Assembly (NCBI GenBank): GCA_963755055.1
Contig: CAVWIS010000017.1
Span: 1 to 64,000 of the forward strand
From: AP-16 sp963755055
GTDB taxonomy: Bacteria > Pseudomonadota > Alphaproteobacteria > Rhizobiales > Xanthobacteraceae
Direction: 5' to 3'
Length of the DNA stretch: 64,000 bases
Shown here: piece after piece, positions 10,025 through 19,622 of the stretch
Layout: every line of letters begins with the position of its first letter
Position numbering within the stretch: position 1 is the stretch's first letter
Translations under genes and position numbers: made by a program
The notes under the pieces: generated by a model
Told to the model about the DNA's origin: nothing
The model's database searches: none
The model's input: the letters and a program-made list of their open reading frames with translations, nothing else

Positions 10025-10866
10025 GACAGCAACTTGGCATCGATCGGCTCAAGCATGTCGCGTAACCCGTCTCCCAGCAGGTTGATCGACGTGATGATGA
10101 CGGACAGCAGAACACCCGACATCAACGTGAGCCATGGCGCCGTGGTGAGGTAAGCGGTGCCCAGGCGCAGCAGCGAGCCGAGCGACGCATGGGGAGCCTG
10201 ACTTCCGAGCCCGAGAAAGCTTATTCCGCTTTCGATGAGCATCCCGACCGAGATCGCATAGGTAAGCTGCACGATGATTGCGCCGGAAATGTTCGGCAGC
10301 ACGTGCACGAACAGGATGCGAGCCATCGAGGCACCGGCCACCTCCGCTATCACGACGAACTCACGCCCGACTATCACCAGCGAGACTGCGCGGGCGACCC
10401 TGATGAACAGCGGCAGGGTGGCGACCGATATGACCACCATCGCCGGAAACACGCCGGGGCCGAGGACGGCGGAGATAAGCAGGCCAAGTACGATGGCAGG
10501 AAAAGAGAGAAGGACATCGGCCGCGCGCATGATCGCGATGCCGAGCAGGCCGGACCGGTACGCCGCAATCATGCCAATCGTGGTACTGGCGGTTGCCGTC
10601 AGCAGGACGGCGAATGTCGACAAAAAGAAGGTTGTCCTGATTCCCTCGACGGCTCGCGGCAGGAATGAGCGGCCAAGCTCGTCGGTACCCATCGGGAATT
10701 CCCATGACGGCGGGTCGAGCCGCGGGCCGGCACCGATCTCCTCGGGGTCGCCGAGCGGAAGCCACGGGCCGACGATCGAGATGAGGACGAAGAACAGAAG
10801 GAGGATCGTTGCCGCCTGGGCCGGACGGTCAAGGCCACGCAGGCGGCGCCAGATGGGATGAGTCAC
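10021..10866 (-). CDS. Peptide ABC transporter permease (DppC/OppC-like)
   Basis: A 281-residue inner-membrane permease with about six hydrophobic segments. The N-terminal region has the FPMGTDELGRSFLPRAVEG segment seen in DppC/OppC (family form GTDxxGRD), and the EAA-type cytoplasmic loop lies around EVAGASMARILFVHVLPN. It pairs with the DppB-like permease encoded just upstream, with a 4-base overlap at each end of the gene. The peptide specificity cannot be read from sequence. Its place next to the NRPS makes uptake of the synthetase product, a metal complex of it or its breakdown products one possibility among others. Confidence 0.9.
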   Translation of the reverse strand: MTHPIWRRLRGLDRPAQAATILLLFFVLISIVGPWLPLGDPEEIGAGPRLDPPSWEFPMGTDELGRSFLPRAVEGIRTTFFLSTFAVLLTATASTTIGMIAAYRSGLLGIAIMRAADVLLSFPAIVLGLLISAVLGPGVFPAMVVISVATLPLFIRVARAVSLVIVGREFVVIAEVAGASMARILFVHVLPNISGAIIVQLTYAISVGMLIESGISFLGLGSQAPHASLGSLLRLGTAYLTTAPWLTLMSGVLLSVIITSINLLGDGLRDMLEPIDAKLLS

Positions 10867-11843
10867 GACTGTCGCCCCTGGCTCGCACTCGTTCTCCGCG
10901 CCACACGAGGGTCAATGAGCGCATACAGGATGTCAACAAAAGTGTTCATGACGACGAAGACGGTGGCAGAAATCATCACGCCTGCCTGAACAACGCCGAA
11001 GTCGCGGTTGTTCAGGGCATTGAATGTGTACAGGCCAACGCCTGGAATTGAGAACAACACCTCGACGATGACCGCGCCGCCGAGAAGATAGCCGAAAAAC
11101 GCCGACGCGACGGTGAGGATCGGGATCGCCGCATTTCGCAGCACATGATGCAGCACGATCTCTCTCGGCCGATCGCCGCGCGATACCGATGTGAGGATGT
11201 GTCCTTCCGTGAGGACTCGCTGGACCGCATCGCGGCTGGTGCGGACGATCAATGCTATTCCGAAGACCGAAAGCGTGATCGCCGGAACGATCATTGCGGC
11301 GAGATTCTCGCGCAGCGAGACGAACGGCGAGATGAATCCTCGTTCGCTGAAACCGAGCGACCAGCTCGACAGGAAATAGAGCAGTGCGCTGCCGAGCACG
11401 AATTCCGGAGTGCCGGTGCCGATCGCTGCGAGCAGCCGCCCGGCCAGGCGCAACCCTCGTCCTGCTTCCTGTATGCCGGTAATGACACCCAGAGGCAGGC
11501 CCACCAAAAGGGCGATCGCAGTAGCGAGCGAGGCAAGCTCGATCGTAGCCGGGGCGCGGCGCAGAAATTCCTGGCCGATCGAGGATTTGGTGACAAGGGA
11601 CATGCCGAAGTCGCCGCGAAGAAGCGCGGCGATCCAGTCGAGATACTGCTCGACCGCGCCACGATCCAGACCGTATTGCTCGGTCACAAATCGCTTTGCC
11701 TCGGGCGACGTGAGCGGCCCGAGCATCATTTCGGCAAAACCGCCCGGCAGGAACCGCAAGGTCGCGAAGATCAGGAGCGAGACGCAAAGCAGGGTTATTG
11801 CCGCTTGCCCGAGGCGTGACGCCACGTATGCGATCAGTGGCAT
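10863..11843 (-). CDS. Peptide ABC transporter permease (DppB/OppB-like)
   Basis: A 326-residue membrane permease. It begins with a membrane segment (LGQAAITLLCVSLLIFATLR), has the FLPGGFAEMMLG region and a large periplasmic loop (YGLDRGAVEQYLDWIAALLRGDFG) typical of DppB, and ends with the FSIPGVGLYTFNALNNRD motif. The partner permease overlaps it by 4 bases. The binding-protein gene lies 36 bases upstream, giving the standard order A-B-C-D-F on the minus strand. Confidence 0.9.
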   Translation of the reverse strand: MPLIAYVASRLGQAAITLLCVSLLIFATLRFLPGGFAEMMLGPLTSPEAKRFVTEQYGLDRGAVEQYLDWIAALLRGDFGMSLVTKSSIGQEFLRRAPATIELASLATAIALLVGLPLGVITGIQEAGRGLRLAGRLLAAIGTGTPEFVLGSALLYFLSSWSLGFSERGFISPFVSLRENLAAMIVPAITLSVFGIALIVRTSRDAVQRVLTEGHILTSVSRGDRPREIVLHHVLRNAAIPILTVASAFFGYLLGGAVIVEVLFSIPGVGLYTFNALNNRDFGVVQAGVMISATVFVVMNTFVDILYALIDPRVARRTSASQGRQS

Positions 11844-11879
11844 GAGGCGGACCTCGCGTCTTGTCGGTGCCTGGCTCCG

Positions 11880-13440
11880 CTATTCCTTCCGGGTGAACTC
11901 ATAAATGTATTTCAGCGTGTCGAAGTTGCCTTCCATCTTGCTGAAATGGGGTACCACCTTGTCCTTTCGATATGCGATGTAGTCGGACTTGTTCACGAGC
12001 GCCAGCATGTTGGCGCCGTCCTGGGCAAGCTTGCAGGCCTCGGCCATCACTTGGTCGCGCGCCGGTCCGTCGGGCTCGCGGCGAATCCGCTCCATCACGG
12101 GAGAATAGGCCTCCATCGGCTTGAGGAAGCCGCGGTTGAAGCCGGCGAAGTTCGGTACCCACCAGTTCATGATGATGGATGGATCGGAGTAGCCGGCAAG
12201 CCAGGATATCGCGAGATCGAAATCCGTCTGCGGGCCGAAAACCCGTTTGTACCATTCGGCAACCGGCAATTCCTGAATCTCGGGCTTCAGCCCGATGTCG
12301 CGCAGATTGCGCTGGATAACCTGCGCGATCAAGGGGTACGTCACCAGGACGGAGGAGGCAATTATTCCGACCCGGGCGTTCTCGGCGCCCGCCTGTTTGA
12401 TGAGGGCTCGCGCCTGCTCGAGCCGTTGTGCGCGCGGCAAGGCGATACTCGGATGGTCGCGGCATGCGGTCTTGCCGAATGCCGCGGGAATCGGAAACTC
12501 GACGTTCGAGTGGCCGCCGAACACGAACTTGACGATCTGGTCGCGATCGATGGCGTAGCTCACGGCGGTGCGAACCCTGTCGTCGTGCAGTATCGAGTTT
12601 TCCTGGAGCGCGCTTACGTCGAGGCGAAAGTAGTTGGGAGTGCTCTGGTGGTAGACCTCGACGTTGGGAACGGCCTGCAGCAGCCGCGGCGTGTCCGGGT
12701 TCTCGAAGGTGGCAAAATCGACACGCCCTTCGCGAAGAGCGGCGATGCGGGTGGCGTCGTCGCCCATGATGCGGATCACCAGGCGGTCGGCAATCGGCTG
12801 GCCTTTGCGCCAATAGTGGGGATTGCGGGCGAACGTCCAGGATTTATCCTGCTTATGGTCGACTACCATGTAGGGTCCGGAACCGAGCATGGTCGTGTCG
12901 GGGTCGAAAGACCCGTCCTCGATCTCCTTGACCGGCATGATTGCCGTCGTCGATACGGCAAGGATGGCGAGCAGGGGTGTCAGCGGTTCGTTCAGCTCGA
13001 AGCGCACGGTGTGATCGTCGACCGAGGTGACGTCCTTGACCGCCTGAAGCTGGCGCCCCCATACGGATCCGCGTTTCGGGTCCAGCAGGCGCTTGAACGA
13101 CGCGACGACATCGCCGGCCAAGAGCGGGCGACCGTTGGAGAAGGCAGCGTTCTCTCGCAATTTGAAGACATACTCTGTCGGCGAGACCTGATTCCACGAC
13201 TCCGCCAGCTGACCCTTCGGCTTGAGGTCGTCCGTGGTCGTGAAGAGTTGCTCGTAGACGAAATAGAAAACCGTCCACGAGGTGCCGTCGCCGGACATCT
13301 GCGGGTCCAGCCCGGTCATCTCGGAAGGCTTGCCCCAGGTCAGCGTGGTCTCGGCCGAGAACGGTGCGGAGGTAAGTCCGAAGCTGAATGAAATGGCGAC
13401 CGCAACGGCAAAAAGACGATTGAATTGGGGGTCGAGGCAT
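11880..13440 (-). CDS. Peptide/nickel-type ABC substrate-binding protein (SBP_bac_5), start hidden by +1 frameshift
   Basis: The periplasmic receptor of the importer at 8270-11843. The frame open from 13319 begins in mid-protein (MTGLDPQMSGDGTSW), without signal peptide. Upstream, an ATG at 13440 preceded by AGGAGG at good spacing reads MPRPPIQSSF. Dropping one base near 13410-13414 (a run of five A on the plus strand, TTTTT in the gene) joins it to AVAVAISFSFGLTSAPFSAE, a proper signal peptide, and then TTLTWGKPSEM. The full protein would be about 519 residues, normal for the family. The rest of the frame is intact to KYIYEFTRKE. Confidence 0.85.
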
Positions 13441-14007
13441 TATCTCCCTCCTGCGTTCAGTGCATTTTGCGCCGCAGCATCCTGTAAGAGAAACGAGGCA
13501 AGATACAAAAGCAGAGCGAATGTCTCGAGCAAGGACCGAATGCCGAAACGATCCTTTCGATCTTCAAGCCCGATCCCGACCTTATCAAGTGCCGGGTCGT
13601 GCGGCATGTGCTTCCTTCACCGGAATGCCACAAGCGGACCTGCACTCTCGGGATTGGATCGACCGGATCGCGGCTTCCTTCAGTGGGCAAGCGGGAGACC
13701 GTGCGAACAAGACGGCGTCAAGGTGGCGTGCATTCCGCAGCGTGGTGGCACCAGAGTACCCAAGCGCGAAGCTTACGAAAAGAGCTCGGAGTTCAGGGCG
13801 ACCGGCGCGTTCGGGCCGGCATCGAGGGTGGATCTTGGCGTGTTCGTGACCTCGGGATGAAGCGCTGTCCTGCAAAAAAAGCGCGAGCGCTGTGAGGGCT
13901 GCGGCGGCCGTCTGCCGTCAACGGCGTCAAGATCGCCGCCCGGGAACCGGTCTGCCGCATGTTCCGGCGAAGTGGACCCGGTCCGCCGATAAAGAACATG
14001 CGCCACG
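13441..14007. other. Intergenic stretch without a recognisable gene
   Basis: 567 bases between the binding-protein start and the end of the MbtH gene. Short frames exist on both strands but none has a ribosome site with recognisable protein, and their composition is Arg/Ser-rich as expected of chance frames. The promoter of the peptide-importer operon should lie near 13441-13550. No clear -35/-10 pair was identified. Confidence 0.6.
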
Positions 14008-14301
14008 CTAGTGGATGCTCTTGATATCGGGCGGGAGCCCCCCTTCGATCGGCTCGCCCTGCGGCGTAATTTGCTTGTCGCCCAGCGACGATGCCTTCAT
14101 GGCTTCGATCAGGCTGTTCGGTCGCATGTCCACCCAGTTCTCATTGATGAATTCAAGACATGCGGCACGCGTATCCGCCTGGTGGATTATTCTCCAGCCA
14201 CTCGGAACCTCGATGAAGCTTGGCCAAAGCGAATGCTGCCCCTCGTCGTTGATTAAAACGTGATAGACGCCCTGTTCGTCTTCGAACGGATTACTGGCCA
14301 C
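14008..14301 (-). CDS. MbtH-like protein (NRPS accessory factor)
   Basis: MbtH-like proteins bind adenylation domains in the cytoplasm and keep them soluble or active. The 97-residue product begins (V/M)ASNPFEDEQGVYHVLINDE and carries the family hallmarks: NPF near the start, NDEGQHSLWP, PSGW and the tryptophan-rich end NENWVDMRPNSL. The frame is open farther upstream to 14559, but a GTG at 14299-14301 with GGAGG just upstream fits the usual family start, and the extra part is Arg/Pro-rich noise. The tail of about 30 residues after the core is longer than in many MbtH proteins. Its presence strongly links the NRPS at 1-8179 to this island. Confidence 0.93.
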   Translation of the reverse strand: MASNPFEDEQGVYHVLINDEGQHSLWPSFIEVPSGWRIIHQADTRAACLEFINENWVDMRPNSLIEAMKASSLGDKQITPQGEPIEGGLPPDIKSIH

Positions 14302-15015
14302 CTTGTCCTCCACCGACCTGGTCTGCGTTTGCTCGCCGGCTGTCGAGCCGCCCTGCCGGCACTCTACCGATTTTCCCGGCCGCTGGAAATCTCCGAATGC
14401 AGCCCGCCGATCGGCCGAGATGGGACGCCGGTGCCGCGGGTTAAATCGGATGCCGGAACAAGTGTGGATTGCAGGCGCGCGGTCGGGCAACGCCGGCCGG
14501 CGGGGCCGTGGACCGCGAAAGGGCGTCCCTGCGCTGACGCGGTCGGTGCGGCTTGTCAAGCGCAGGTCGATCGCGCACGAGGGAACGGCCGGGGTGCGCA
14601 GACGCGGCTCTGGCCAGGCAATCCACGAAATGTTTCACACGGTGACAGGATTTATGATGGTTTGCATTACCGCGTCGATCGCGAGGGTGTGACGATGCCG
14701 CATCGCCTGAGCGGTCCTGACAGCCGCGTCATGTTGTCGTTCCGGCGCGGCAGAATGAGCCCTCGGAGGGCGGCTGGGGCGGCACATCCGGGACAAACGA
14801 CTGGCACCCGCCAGGCCGCAATGTTATATTCAACGACGGGCGTCGGTGACGCGTACGGTGATCCATTTCGGTCCAGGATGCTTGTTCGCCGGATCCCGGT
14901 CCTCGGGTGGCGAGAAGGGATGCACAGATGGTACAGGAACGGACTGAGCTTGAGACGGCCGACAGCAAGGAGTTCTCCGATCGTAGCGGTGGCGGCCGGA
15001 TCCGAGACGGCAGAG
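14302..15015. other. Divergent intergenic region upstream of MbtH and DUF697 genes
   Basis: About 620-710 bases without a convincing gene. It must hold the promoters of the leftward MbtH gene and the rightward DUF697 gene. A good ribosome site (AGAAGGGA) precedes an ATG at 14928 that opens MVQERTELETADSKEF in another frame than the DUF697 protein. This may be the true start of that gene, separated by one extra base near 14970-14985. Confidence 0.5.
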
Positions 15016-15648
15016 ATGACAAATGCCCGACGCGACGAGCTGGCAGCGAAGCTGGTCGACCGGTTCGCGTTGTATTCGGGTGCCGCCGGGCTCATTCCCG
15101 TGCCTTTCGTCGACCTCGCCTGCGTCGGCGGGGTGCAGTTGCAGATGCTGCGGCGTCTCTCGGAAATCTACGGCGTTCCGTTTTCGGAAAACCTTGGCAA
15201 GTCCTTGGTTGCGGGCTTCGCCGGAACTGCGGTCCCGGCGACCACGGCGGCAGCCGCGGCGGGGAGCGCACTCAAGACTGTGCCGGTTATCGGAACCGGT
15301 GTCGGGGCGCTGACGATGTCCGCCGGTTCGGCCGGCGCCACCTACTTGATCGGCAAATTTTTCATCCAGCATTTCGCATCGGGCGGGACGCTGCTCGACT
15401 TCGACATGTCGCACTACAGCGGGGCCCTCAAGACCCAGGCCGGCAAGCTCAAAGGTCGGACCGACAAGCTCAAGGACTATGCGGAGATTGGCTCGGCGAA
15501 GTTGAAGGCCGGTGCGGAGATCGGATCCGCAAAGTTCAAGGCCGGTGCGGAGCGACTGAGAACCCGTTTTCGGCCCTTGCCGCCGGCGGCCGCATCGGAC
15601 CCCGCAGCCGCGCCGGCCCAGCCCGCGACGTCGACAAACGAGGCCTGA
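15016..15648 (+). CDS. DUF697 family membrane-associated protein (copy 1)
   Basis: The recognisable part starts at MTNARRDELAAKLVD (ATG 15016) and gives about 210 residues. It has the DUF697 core: GLIPVPFVDLACVGGVQLQML, LRRLSEIYGVPFSENLGK, two Ala/Gly-rich hydrophobic helices and an FFIQHFASGGTLLDF end. A repetitive helical tail follows (SAKLKAGAEIGSAKFKAGAE) and then a Pro/Ala-rich end. The frame is open back to 14260, and the N-terminus is uncertain: 14920 and a frameshifted 14928 start are alternatives. DUF697 proteins are membrane proteins of unclear function, some linked to GTPases. A clear paralogue is encoded at 20434-21012 on the other strand, so the pair brackets the exporter. Confidence 0.72.
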   Translation: MTNARRDELAAKLVDRFALYSGAAGLIPVPFVDLACVGGVQLQMLRRLSEIYGVPFSENLGKSLVAGFAGTAVPATTAAAAAGSALKTVPVIGTGVGALTMSAGSAGATYLIGKFFIQHFASGGTLLDFDMSHYSGALKTQAGKLKGRTDKLKDYAEIGSAKLKAGAEIGSAKFKAGAERLRTRFRPLPPAAASDPAAAPAQPATSTNEA

Positions 15649-15762
15649 TCCGGCTGATGGCGACTCGTCACTTGTCTCGGCGGCGCCTCGACCGGCGTTC
15701 CGGGGCCGGTGTCGCATAGGGTCTCATCGCGCAACGGCGTTTTGAGAAGGGGACATGGCGTC

Positions 15763-15942
15763 ATGGTCGAATTGATCGCCTACATCGTCGTCTGCCTTCT
15801 CACGGCGGGATACGGCAGTCAGCGCCGCATCGGATTTTTCGGCACATTGATAATTGCGCTTCTGGTCACTCCGATACCGGTCCTGATCGTGCTGCTGTTG
15901 ACCGGCCCCTCCAGCCGACAAACCAAGCAGGCAAGCGATTGA
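15763..15942 (+). CDS. Small membrane protein, unknown
   Basis: A 59-residue protein made almost wholly of two hydrophobic helices (LIAYIVVCLLTAGYG and the segment from FFGTLIIALLV to VLLLTG), followed by a polar tail ending QTKQASD. AGAAGGGG lies about 10 bases before the ATG at 15763. It follows the DUF697 gene by 114 bases on the same strand. Proteins of this shape are common in the group as uncharacterised inner-membrane peptides. No function is assigned. Confidence 0.6.
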   Translation: MVELIAYIVVCLLTAGYGSQRRIGFFGTLIIALLVTPIPVLIVLLLTGPSSRQTKQASD

Positions 15943-16557
15943 TCCATCCTGGTTGCCGCTCGGCGGCACGGGTACTGGTCGGTCGCCTGTCGGCGGCACC
16001 CCGGCAGGTCGGACAGGGACCCCGAGGTCGACGAGAAACGATTGCCGACGATGTGCGATATGACGGTTCCAATGCACCAAGTTCGGCTCGGGGGTGGGAT
16101 GCGCTGCTCGGGGATCTCGATTGCCCGCAGCAAATTGAAACCGAGCAAGGGCATCCTGCGTACCCCGGTCATCGGTGACGTCCGCGACGTCCCGGGCGGC
16201 AGGCCGTGGAGCCGCCGCCCGAGATGTCGAGCCGACCGCGTCGGTCGACCGGGCGGATCGGCGGTCGCCACCGCAACGTGTTGTCAACAACCTGGCGCGT
16301 TCCCCGGAGCGGCTGGCATCGAAAGGTCTTAATTCCGGAGCGCGTCAACCTCGGGTCTGAATTGCGCAAGGTCACGGCGAAGATCTTTACCCGGCGAATG
16401 CCGGCCTATTGTTTCGAATACTTGCAGCGCCCCCATGTCGCCGCAGACTTGCCTGAAAACGGCATCCTTCACGGAAGACAAAAAAGGGAGTAGTCAACCT
16501 TGTCCTGCACCATCCCATCGGAATTCGCCGCGGCAGGCGTGAACGGAACATGATGCG
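15943..16557. other. Intergenic stretch upstream of the exporter
   Basis: 615 bases with no frame that looks like a protein on either strand. It probably contains the promoter of the exporter-SPFH pair. No motif was recognised. Confidence 0.55.
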
Positions 16558-18198
16558 ATGATCTCCTTCTACCGCCTTGTTCGACGCGAAATGCACGGTT
16601 CCCTGCCGCGGCTGGTGTGGATGTCCGGGCTCGGCGGAGTGAGCGCCGCGGCAATTCTCGCCAGCGTCAATGCCGGCGCGCAGGCCGCCGCCGAGCACCT
16701 GCCGGGCGTGATGTCGGCAATGCTCTTTATCGTCTCGCTGATACTGTTCATCAAGACGCAGCATTACATCCTCATCGCCACGACGGTCGAGATCGAGACG
16801 ATCATCCACAAGGTTCGCTTGCGCCTGATGAATCACGTACGACAGTCCGAGCTTCTGCCGCTTGACGCGATCGGCCGCTCCGAGATCGTCAGCGCGATCA
16901 CCAAGGAGACCGGAACGCTGACGCAGGCGGCAATCGTGTTCGCTTTCGCCATGCAGGGTGTGATCCTCATATTCTTCGTCAGCCTTTATATAGCTTATTT
17001 GTCGTTCTGGGCCTTCACGATGAGCGTCGTCGTCATCGGCCTGGCGGCGGCGCTGTTCCTTGTCATGGGCAGGAATGCCACCCAGGAGCAGCGAGAGGCG
17101 CTCGAATGGGAGAACAAGCTGTTCGACCGCCTGAGCGATCTTCTCGACGGCTTCAAGGAAGTCCGGCTCAACAGCGCCCGCAGCGGGGAATTGTTCAACG
17201 ATATTGTCGAGGTGTCGGGTAAGGCGGCCGAGATCAAGATCCGCTCGCAGACCGGAGTCTTCAAGCGGCTGATCTTCTCGCAAGCCTCGATATACCTGCT
17301 GCTCGGCGTCGTCGTGTTCGTCGTTCCGACCGTCAGCAGCTCGGCCGGAACCTCGATCCAGAAGACGACCACGGCCCTGCTGTTCGTCACCGGGATGTTA
17401 TGGGGCATTTTGCAGTCGGTTCCCGTGGTGCTGGCCGCGGACGCTTCCGCCGAGAATATCGAGCGCCTGGAGGCGAGGCTGCGGGGAACCGCGGCGACGC
17501 CGGACTCGGACGCGGAGCCGAGCAGGTACTTCGAGAAGATCGAGATGCGCGACGTCACGTTTCACTACACCGAGAAGTCGTCGGATGCGGCCTTCAAGAT
17601 CGGGCCGATCGACTTCGCCTTGCGGCGCGGCGAGTTCGTGGTCATCGTCGGCGGCAACGGGTCGGGCAAGTCGACGTTCTTCAAGGTGCTGGCCGGACTT
17701 TATGAGCCAAGCTCGGGCGAGGTCCTGCTCGACGGGCTGCGCATCGATAGCAGCAATCGGCAGGTTTATCGATCGCTGATCACGGCGATCTTCAACGACT
17801 ATCATCTGTTCCGGCGGCTGTACGGAATTCCCCAGCCGGATGCAGCGGAGCTCGATCGCCTGCTGACCACCTTTCGCTTGCGCGACAAGACGAACCTTGT
17901 TGATCGCGAGTTCCAGACGGTCGATCTGTCGGGTGGCCAGCGCAAGCGCCTCGCCCTCATCGTGAGCCTGCTGGAAAAGCGCCCGATCTTGCTGCTCGAC
18001 GAATGGGCGGCCGAGCAGGACCCGGAATACCGGCGCAAATTCTACCTCGAGCTGCTGCCGGAGCTCGCCAGGGCCGGGATAACGATCGTGATCATTTCCC
18101 ACGACGACCGCTATATCGACGAGCTCGACCTGCCGGCTCGCATCGTTCGCATGGATGAAGGTCGTTTCGTCGAGCACCGTGCGCCGGAGAACGCCTGA
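16558..18198 (+). CDS. Cyclic-peptide export ABC transporter, SyrD/PvdE type (membrane + ATPase fusion)
   Basis: A 546-residue half-transporter with six membrane segments in the first 300 residues, fused to an ATPase domain. The ATPase has Walker A GGNGSGKST, signature VDLSGGQRKRLALI, Walker B ILLLDEWAAEQDP and H-loop ISHDD. The DEWAAEQDP form of Walker B is typical of the SyrD/PvdE family, which moves NRPS-made siderophores and lipopeptides across the inner membrane. It should dimerise and export the product, or an acylated precursor, of the nearby NRPS to the periplasm. Its stop overlaps the start of the SPFH gene by one base, so the two are coupled. Confidence 0.92.
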   Translation: MISFYRLVRREMHGSLPRLVWMSGLGGVSAAAILASVNAGAQAAAEHLPGVMSAMLFIVSLILFIKTQHYILIATTVEIETIIHKVRLRLMNHVRQSELLPLDAIGRSEIVSAITKETGTLTQAAIVFAFAMQGVILIFFVSLYIAYLSFWAFTMSVVVIGLAAALFLVMGRNATQEQREALEWENKLFDRLSDLLDGFKEVRLNSARSGELFNDIVEVSGKAAEIKIRSQTGVFKRLIFSQASIYLLLGVVVFVVPTVSSSAGTSIQKTTTALLFVTGMLWGILQSVPVVLAADASAENIERLEARLRGTAATPDSDAEPSRYFEKIEMRDVTFHYTEKSSDAAFKIGPIDFALRRGEFVVIVGGNGSGKSTFFKVLAGLYEPSSGEVLLDGLRIDSSNRQVYRSLITAIFNDYHLFRRLYGIPQPDAAELDRLLTTFRLRDKTNLVDREFQTVDLSGGQRKRLALIVSLLEKRPILLLDEWAAEQDPEYRRKFYLELLPELARAGITIVIISHDDRYIDELDLPARIVRMDEGRFVEHRAPENA

Positions 18199-19511
18199 TG
18201 GCCGACAACCCCTGGCCCCTGGATCGCAAGCCGTCTCGCCATTGGTGGCGATTTTTCCTGCTGTACCTGCCCACGATTTCGCTGACTGTGCTCTTGGGAG
18301 CGTTCGCAGCGCTCGTGCTCTGGCCATACGTGGTGGTCAACATCGACAGCGGCGAAGTCGGCGTCCTATGGAAACGCTTCGGCTGCGGAACCGTGATGGA
18401 CCCGGACAAATTGAAGGACCAGGGGCTCCACCTCATCGCGCCTTGGGATGTGGTTTTTCGGTATAATTTGCGGATCCAGTCAACGACGGAGACCTATCAC
18501 GCCATCTCCAGCGACGGGGTGAGCCTGGATGCGAAGGTGAACATCCGCTTCTTGCTGGAACACGACTTCATTCCGCTCATTCACGAAGCCTTCGGACCAG
18601 CTTACATCGATACTGCCATCAAGCCTGAGATCGGCAGCCGGGCGCGCGAGGTTATTTCCCGACACACTTCCGAGGAAGTCTACACCAAGCGCAGTGTGCT
18701 CGAGAACGAAATCAAGAGCGTGGTCGAGGCAAAGATGCATGCGATGATCACAAGCATGACAGCCAAGTTCCCCAAAGGCCAACTGGAACGTGGCTGTCAA
18801 CAAAAAATCACGGACGAAAATCGGCCGAATCTGGCCCTGTCGGTCAAGCTCGCAAGCACCCTTGTGATGGACATCGAATTGCCGCTTCCCGTGGTCGCGG
18901 CCATCAACCGGAAGATCGAGCAGCTCTACATTTCGCAGGAATACGTCTATCGCGTCGAGCGCGAGCGAAAAGAGTCGGAGCGCAAGCAGATCGAGGCGGT
19001 CGGCATCCGCGATTTCCAGCAGACGGTGAGCCAGGGGATCTCGGATTCCTACCTGCGCTGGCGCGGCATCGAGGCGACGCTGCAGCTGGCCCAGTCGAAC
19101 AATAGCAAAGTCGTGGTCATCGGCAGCGGCAGGGACGGCATACCGATCATTCTGGGGAATGTCGATACGCCGGCGCCGCCCCCGCCCCCGCCGGTCACAG
19201 CCCCCGCCGAAGGCGCGACTGCCAAGCCGCTCGCCGCGAGCCCGGCAAGGCCGACCGAGACGACGCGGGCTTCCGGCCTCTCGACACCTGTGGAACGGAC
19301 CCCGTCATCCGGTGCCTCGGGGCCCTCCGCCGGCCAACCGGAAAAACCGAGCCCGTCACTCCTGCCGGGCCTGTCCGTTCTCAAATCCCTGTTTGAGCAC
19401 GCGATGTCACCAACCGATCCGGGCGCTAAGCCGGCCGAGAGCAAGCGTGCCGAGAGCAGGCCGGCCGAAAGCACGGTTCCCGACGAGAAACCTCCCGAGC
19501 AGCCAAAATAG
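18198..19511 (+). CDS. SPFH/prohibitin-domain membrane protein coupled to the exporter
   Basis: A 437-residue protein with one N-terminal membrane helix (about residues 20-47), an SPFH domain (about 48-260, starting VVVNIDSGEVGVLWKRFG), a charged helical stretch (RKESERKQIEAVGIRDFQQ) and a low-complexity Pro/Ala tail with a hydrophobic patch LLPGLSVLKSLF. SPFH proteins form large membrane-associated rings that organise membrane microdomains or hold proteases and transporters. The ATG at 18198 shares a base with the exporter stop codon. The sequence does not show what it does for the exporter. Scaffolding or membrane protection against the peptide is a guess. Confidence 0.88.
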   Translation: MADNPWPLDRKPSRHWWRFFLLYLPTISLTVLLGAFAALVLWPYVVVNIDSGEVGVLWKRFGCGTVMDPDKLKDQGLHLIAPWDVVFRYNLRIQSTTETYHAISSDGVSLDAKVNIRFLLEHDFIPLIHEAFGPAYIDTAIKPEIGSRAREVISRHTSEEVYTKRSVLENEIKSVVEAKMHAMITSMTAKFPKGQLERGCQQKITDENRPNLALSVKLASTLVMDIELPLPVVAAINRKIEQLYISQEYVYRVERERKESERKQIEAVGIRDFQQTVSQGISDSYLRWRGIEATLQLAQSNNSKVVVIGSGRDGIPIILGNVDTPAPPPPPPVTAPAEGATAKPLAASPARPTETTRASGLSTPVERTPSSGASGPSAGQPEKPSPSLLPGLSVLKSLFEHAMSPTDPGAKPAESKRAESRPAESTVPDEKPPEQPK

Positions 19512-19622
19512 GCGAGTCCGGCTCGCTACTGCCCGGCGCCAAGCGAAAAAATCGTAGGACGAGGACTGGCCGCTTGAGTCTAAAGCAACCCGGGCGCGCC
19601 ACATCAAGCCGGGCGCACGACG

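Noticed and set aside
13457..13890. Several short frames upstream of the peptide-binding protein
   Set aside because: No ribosome site with conserved-looking protein, mutually overlapping, and Arg/Ser-rich.
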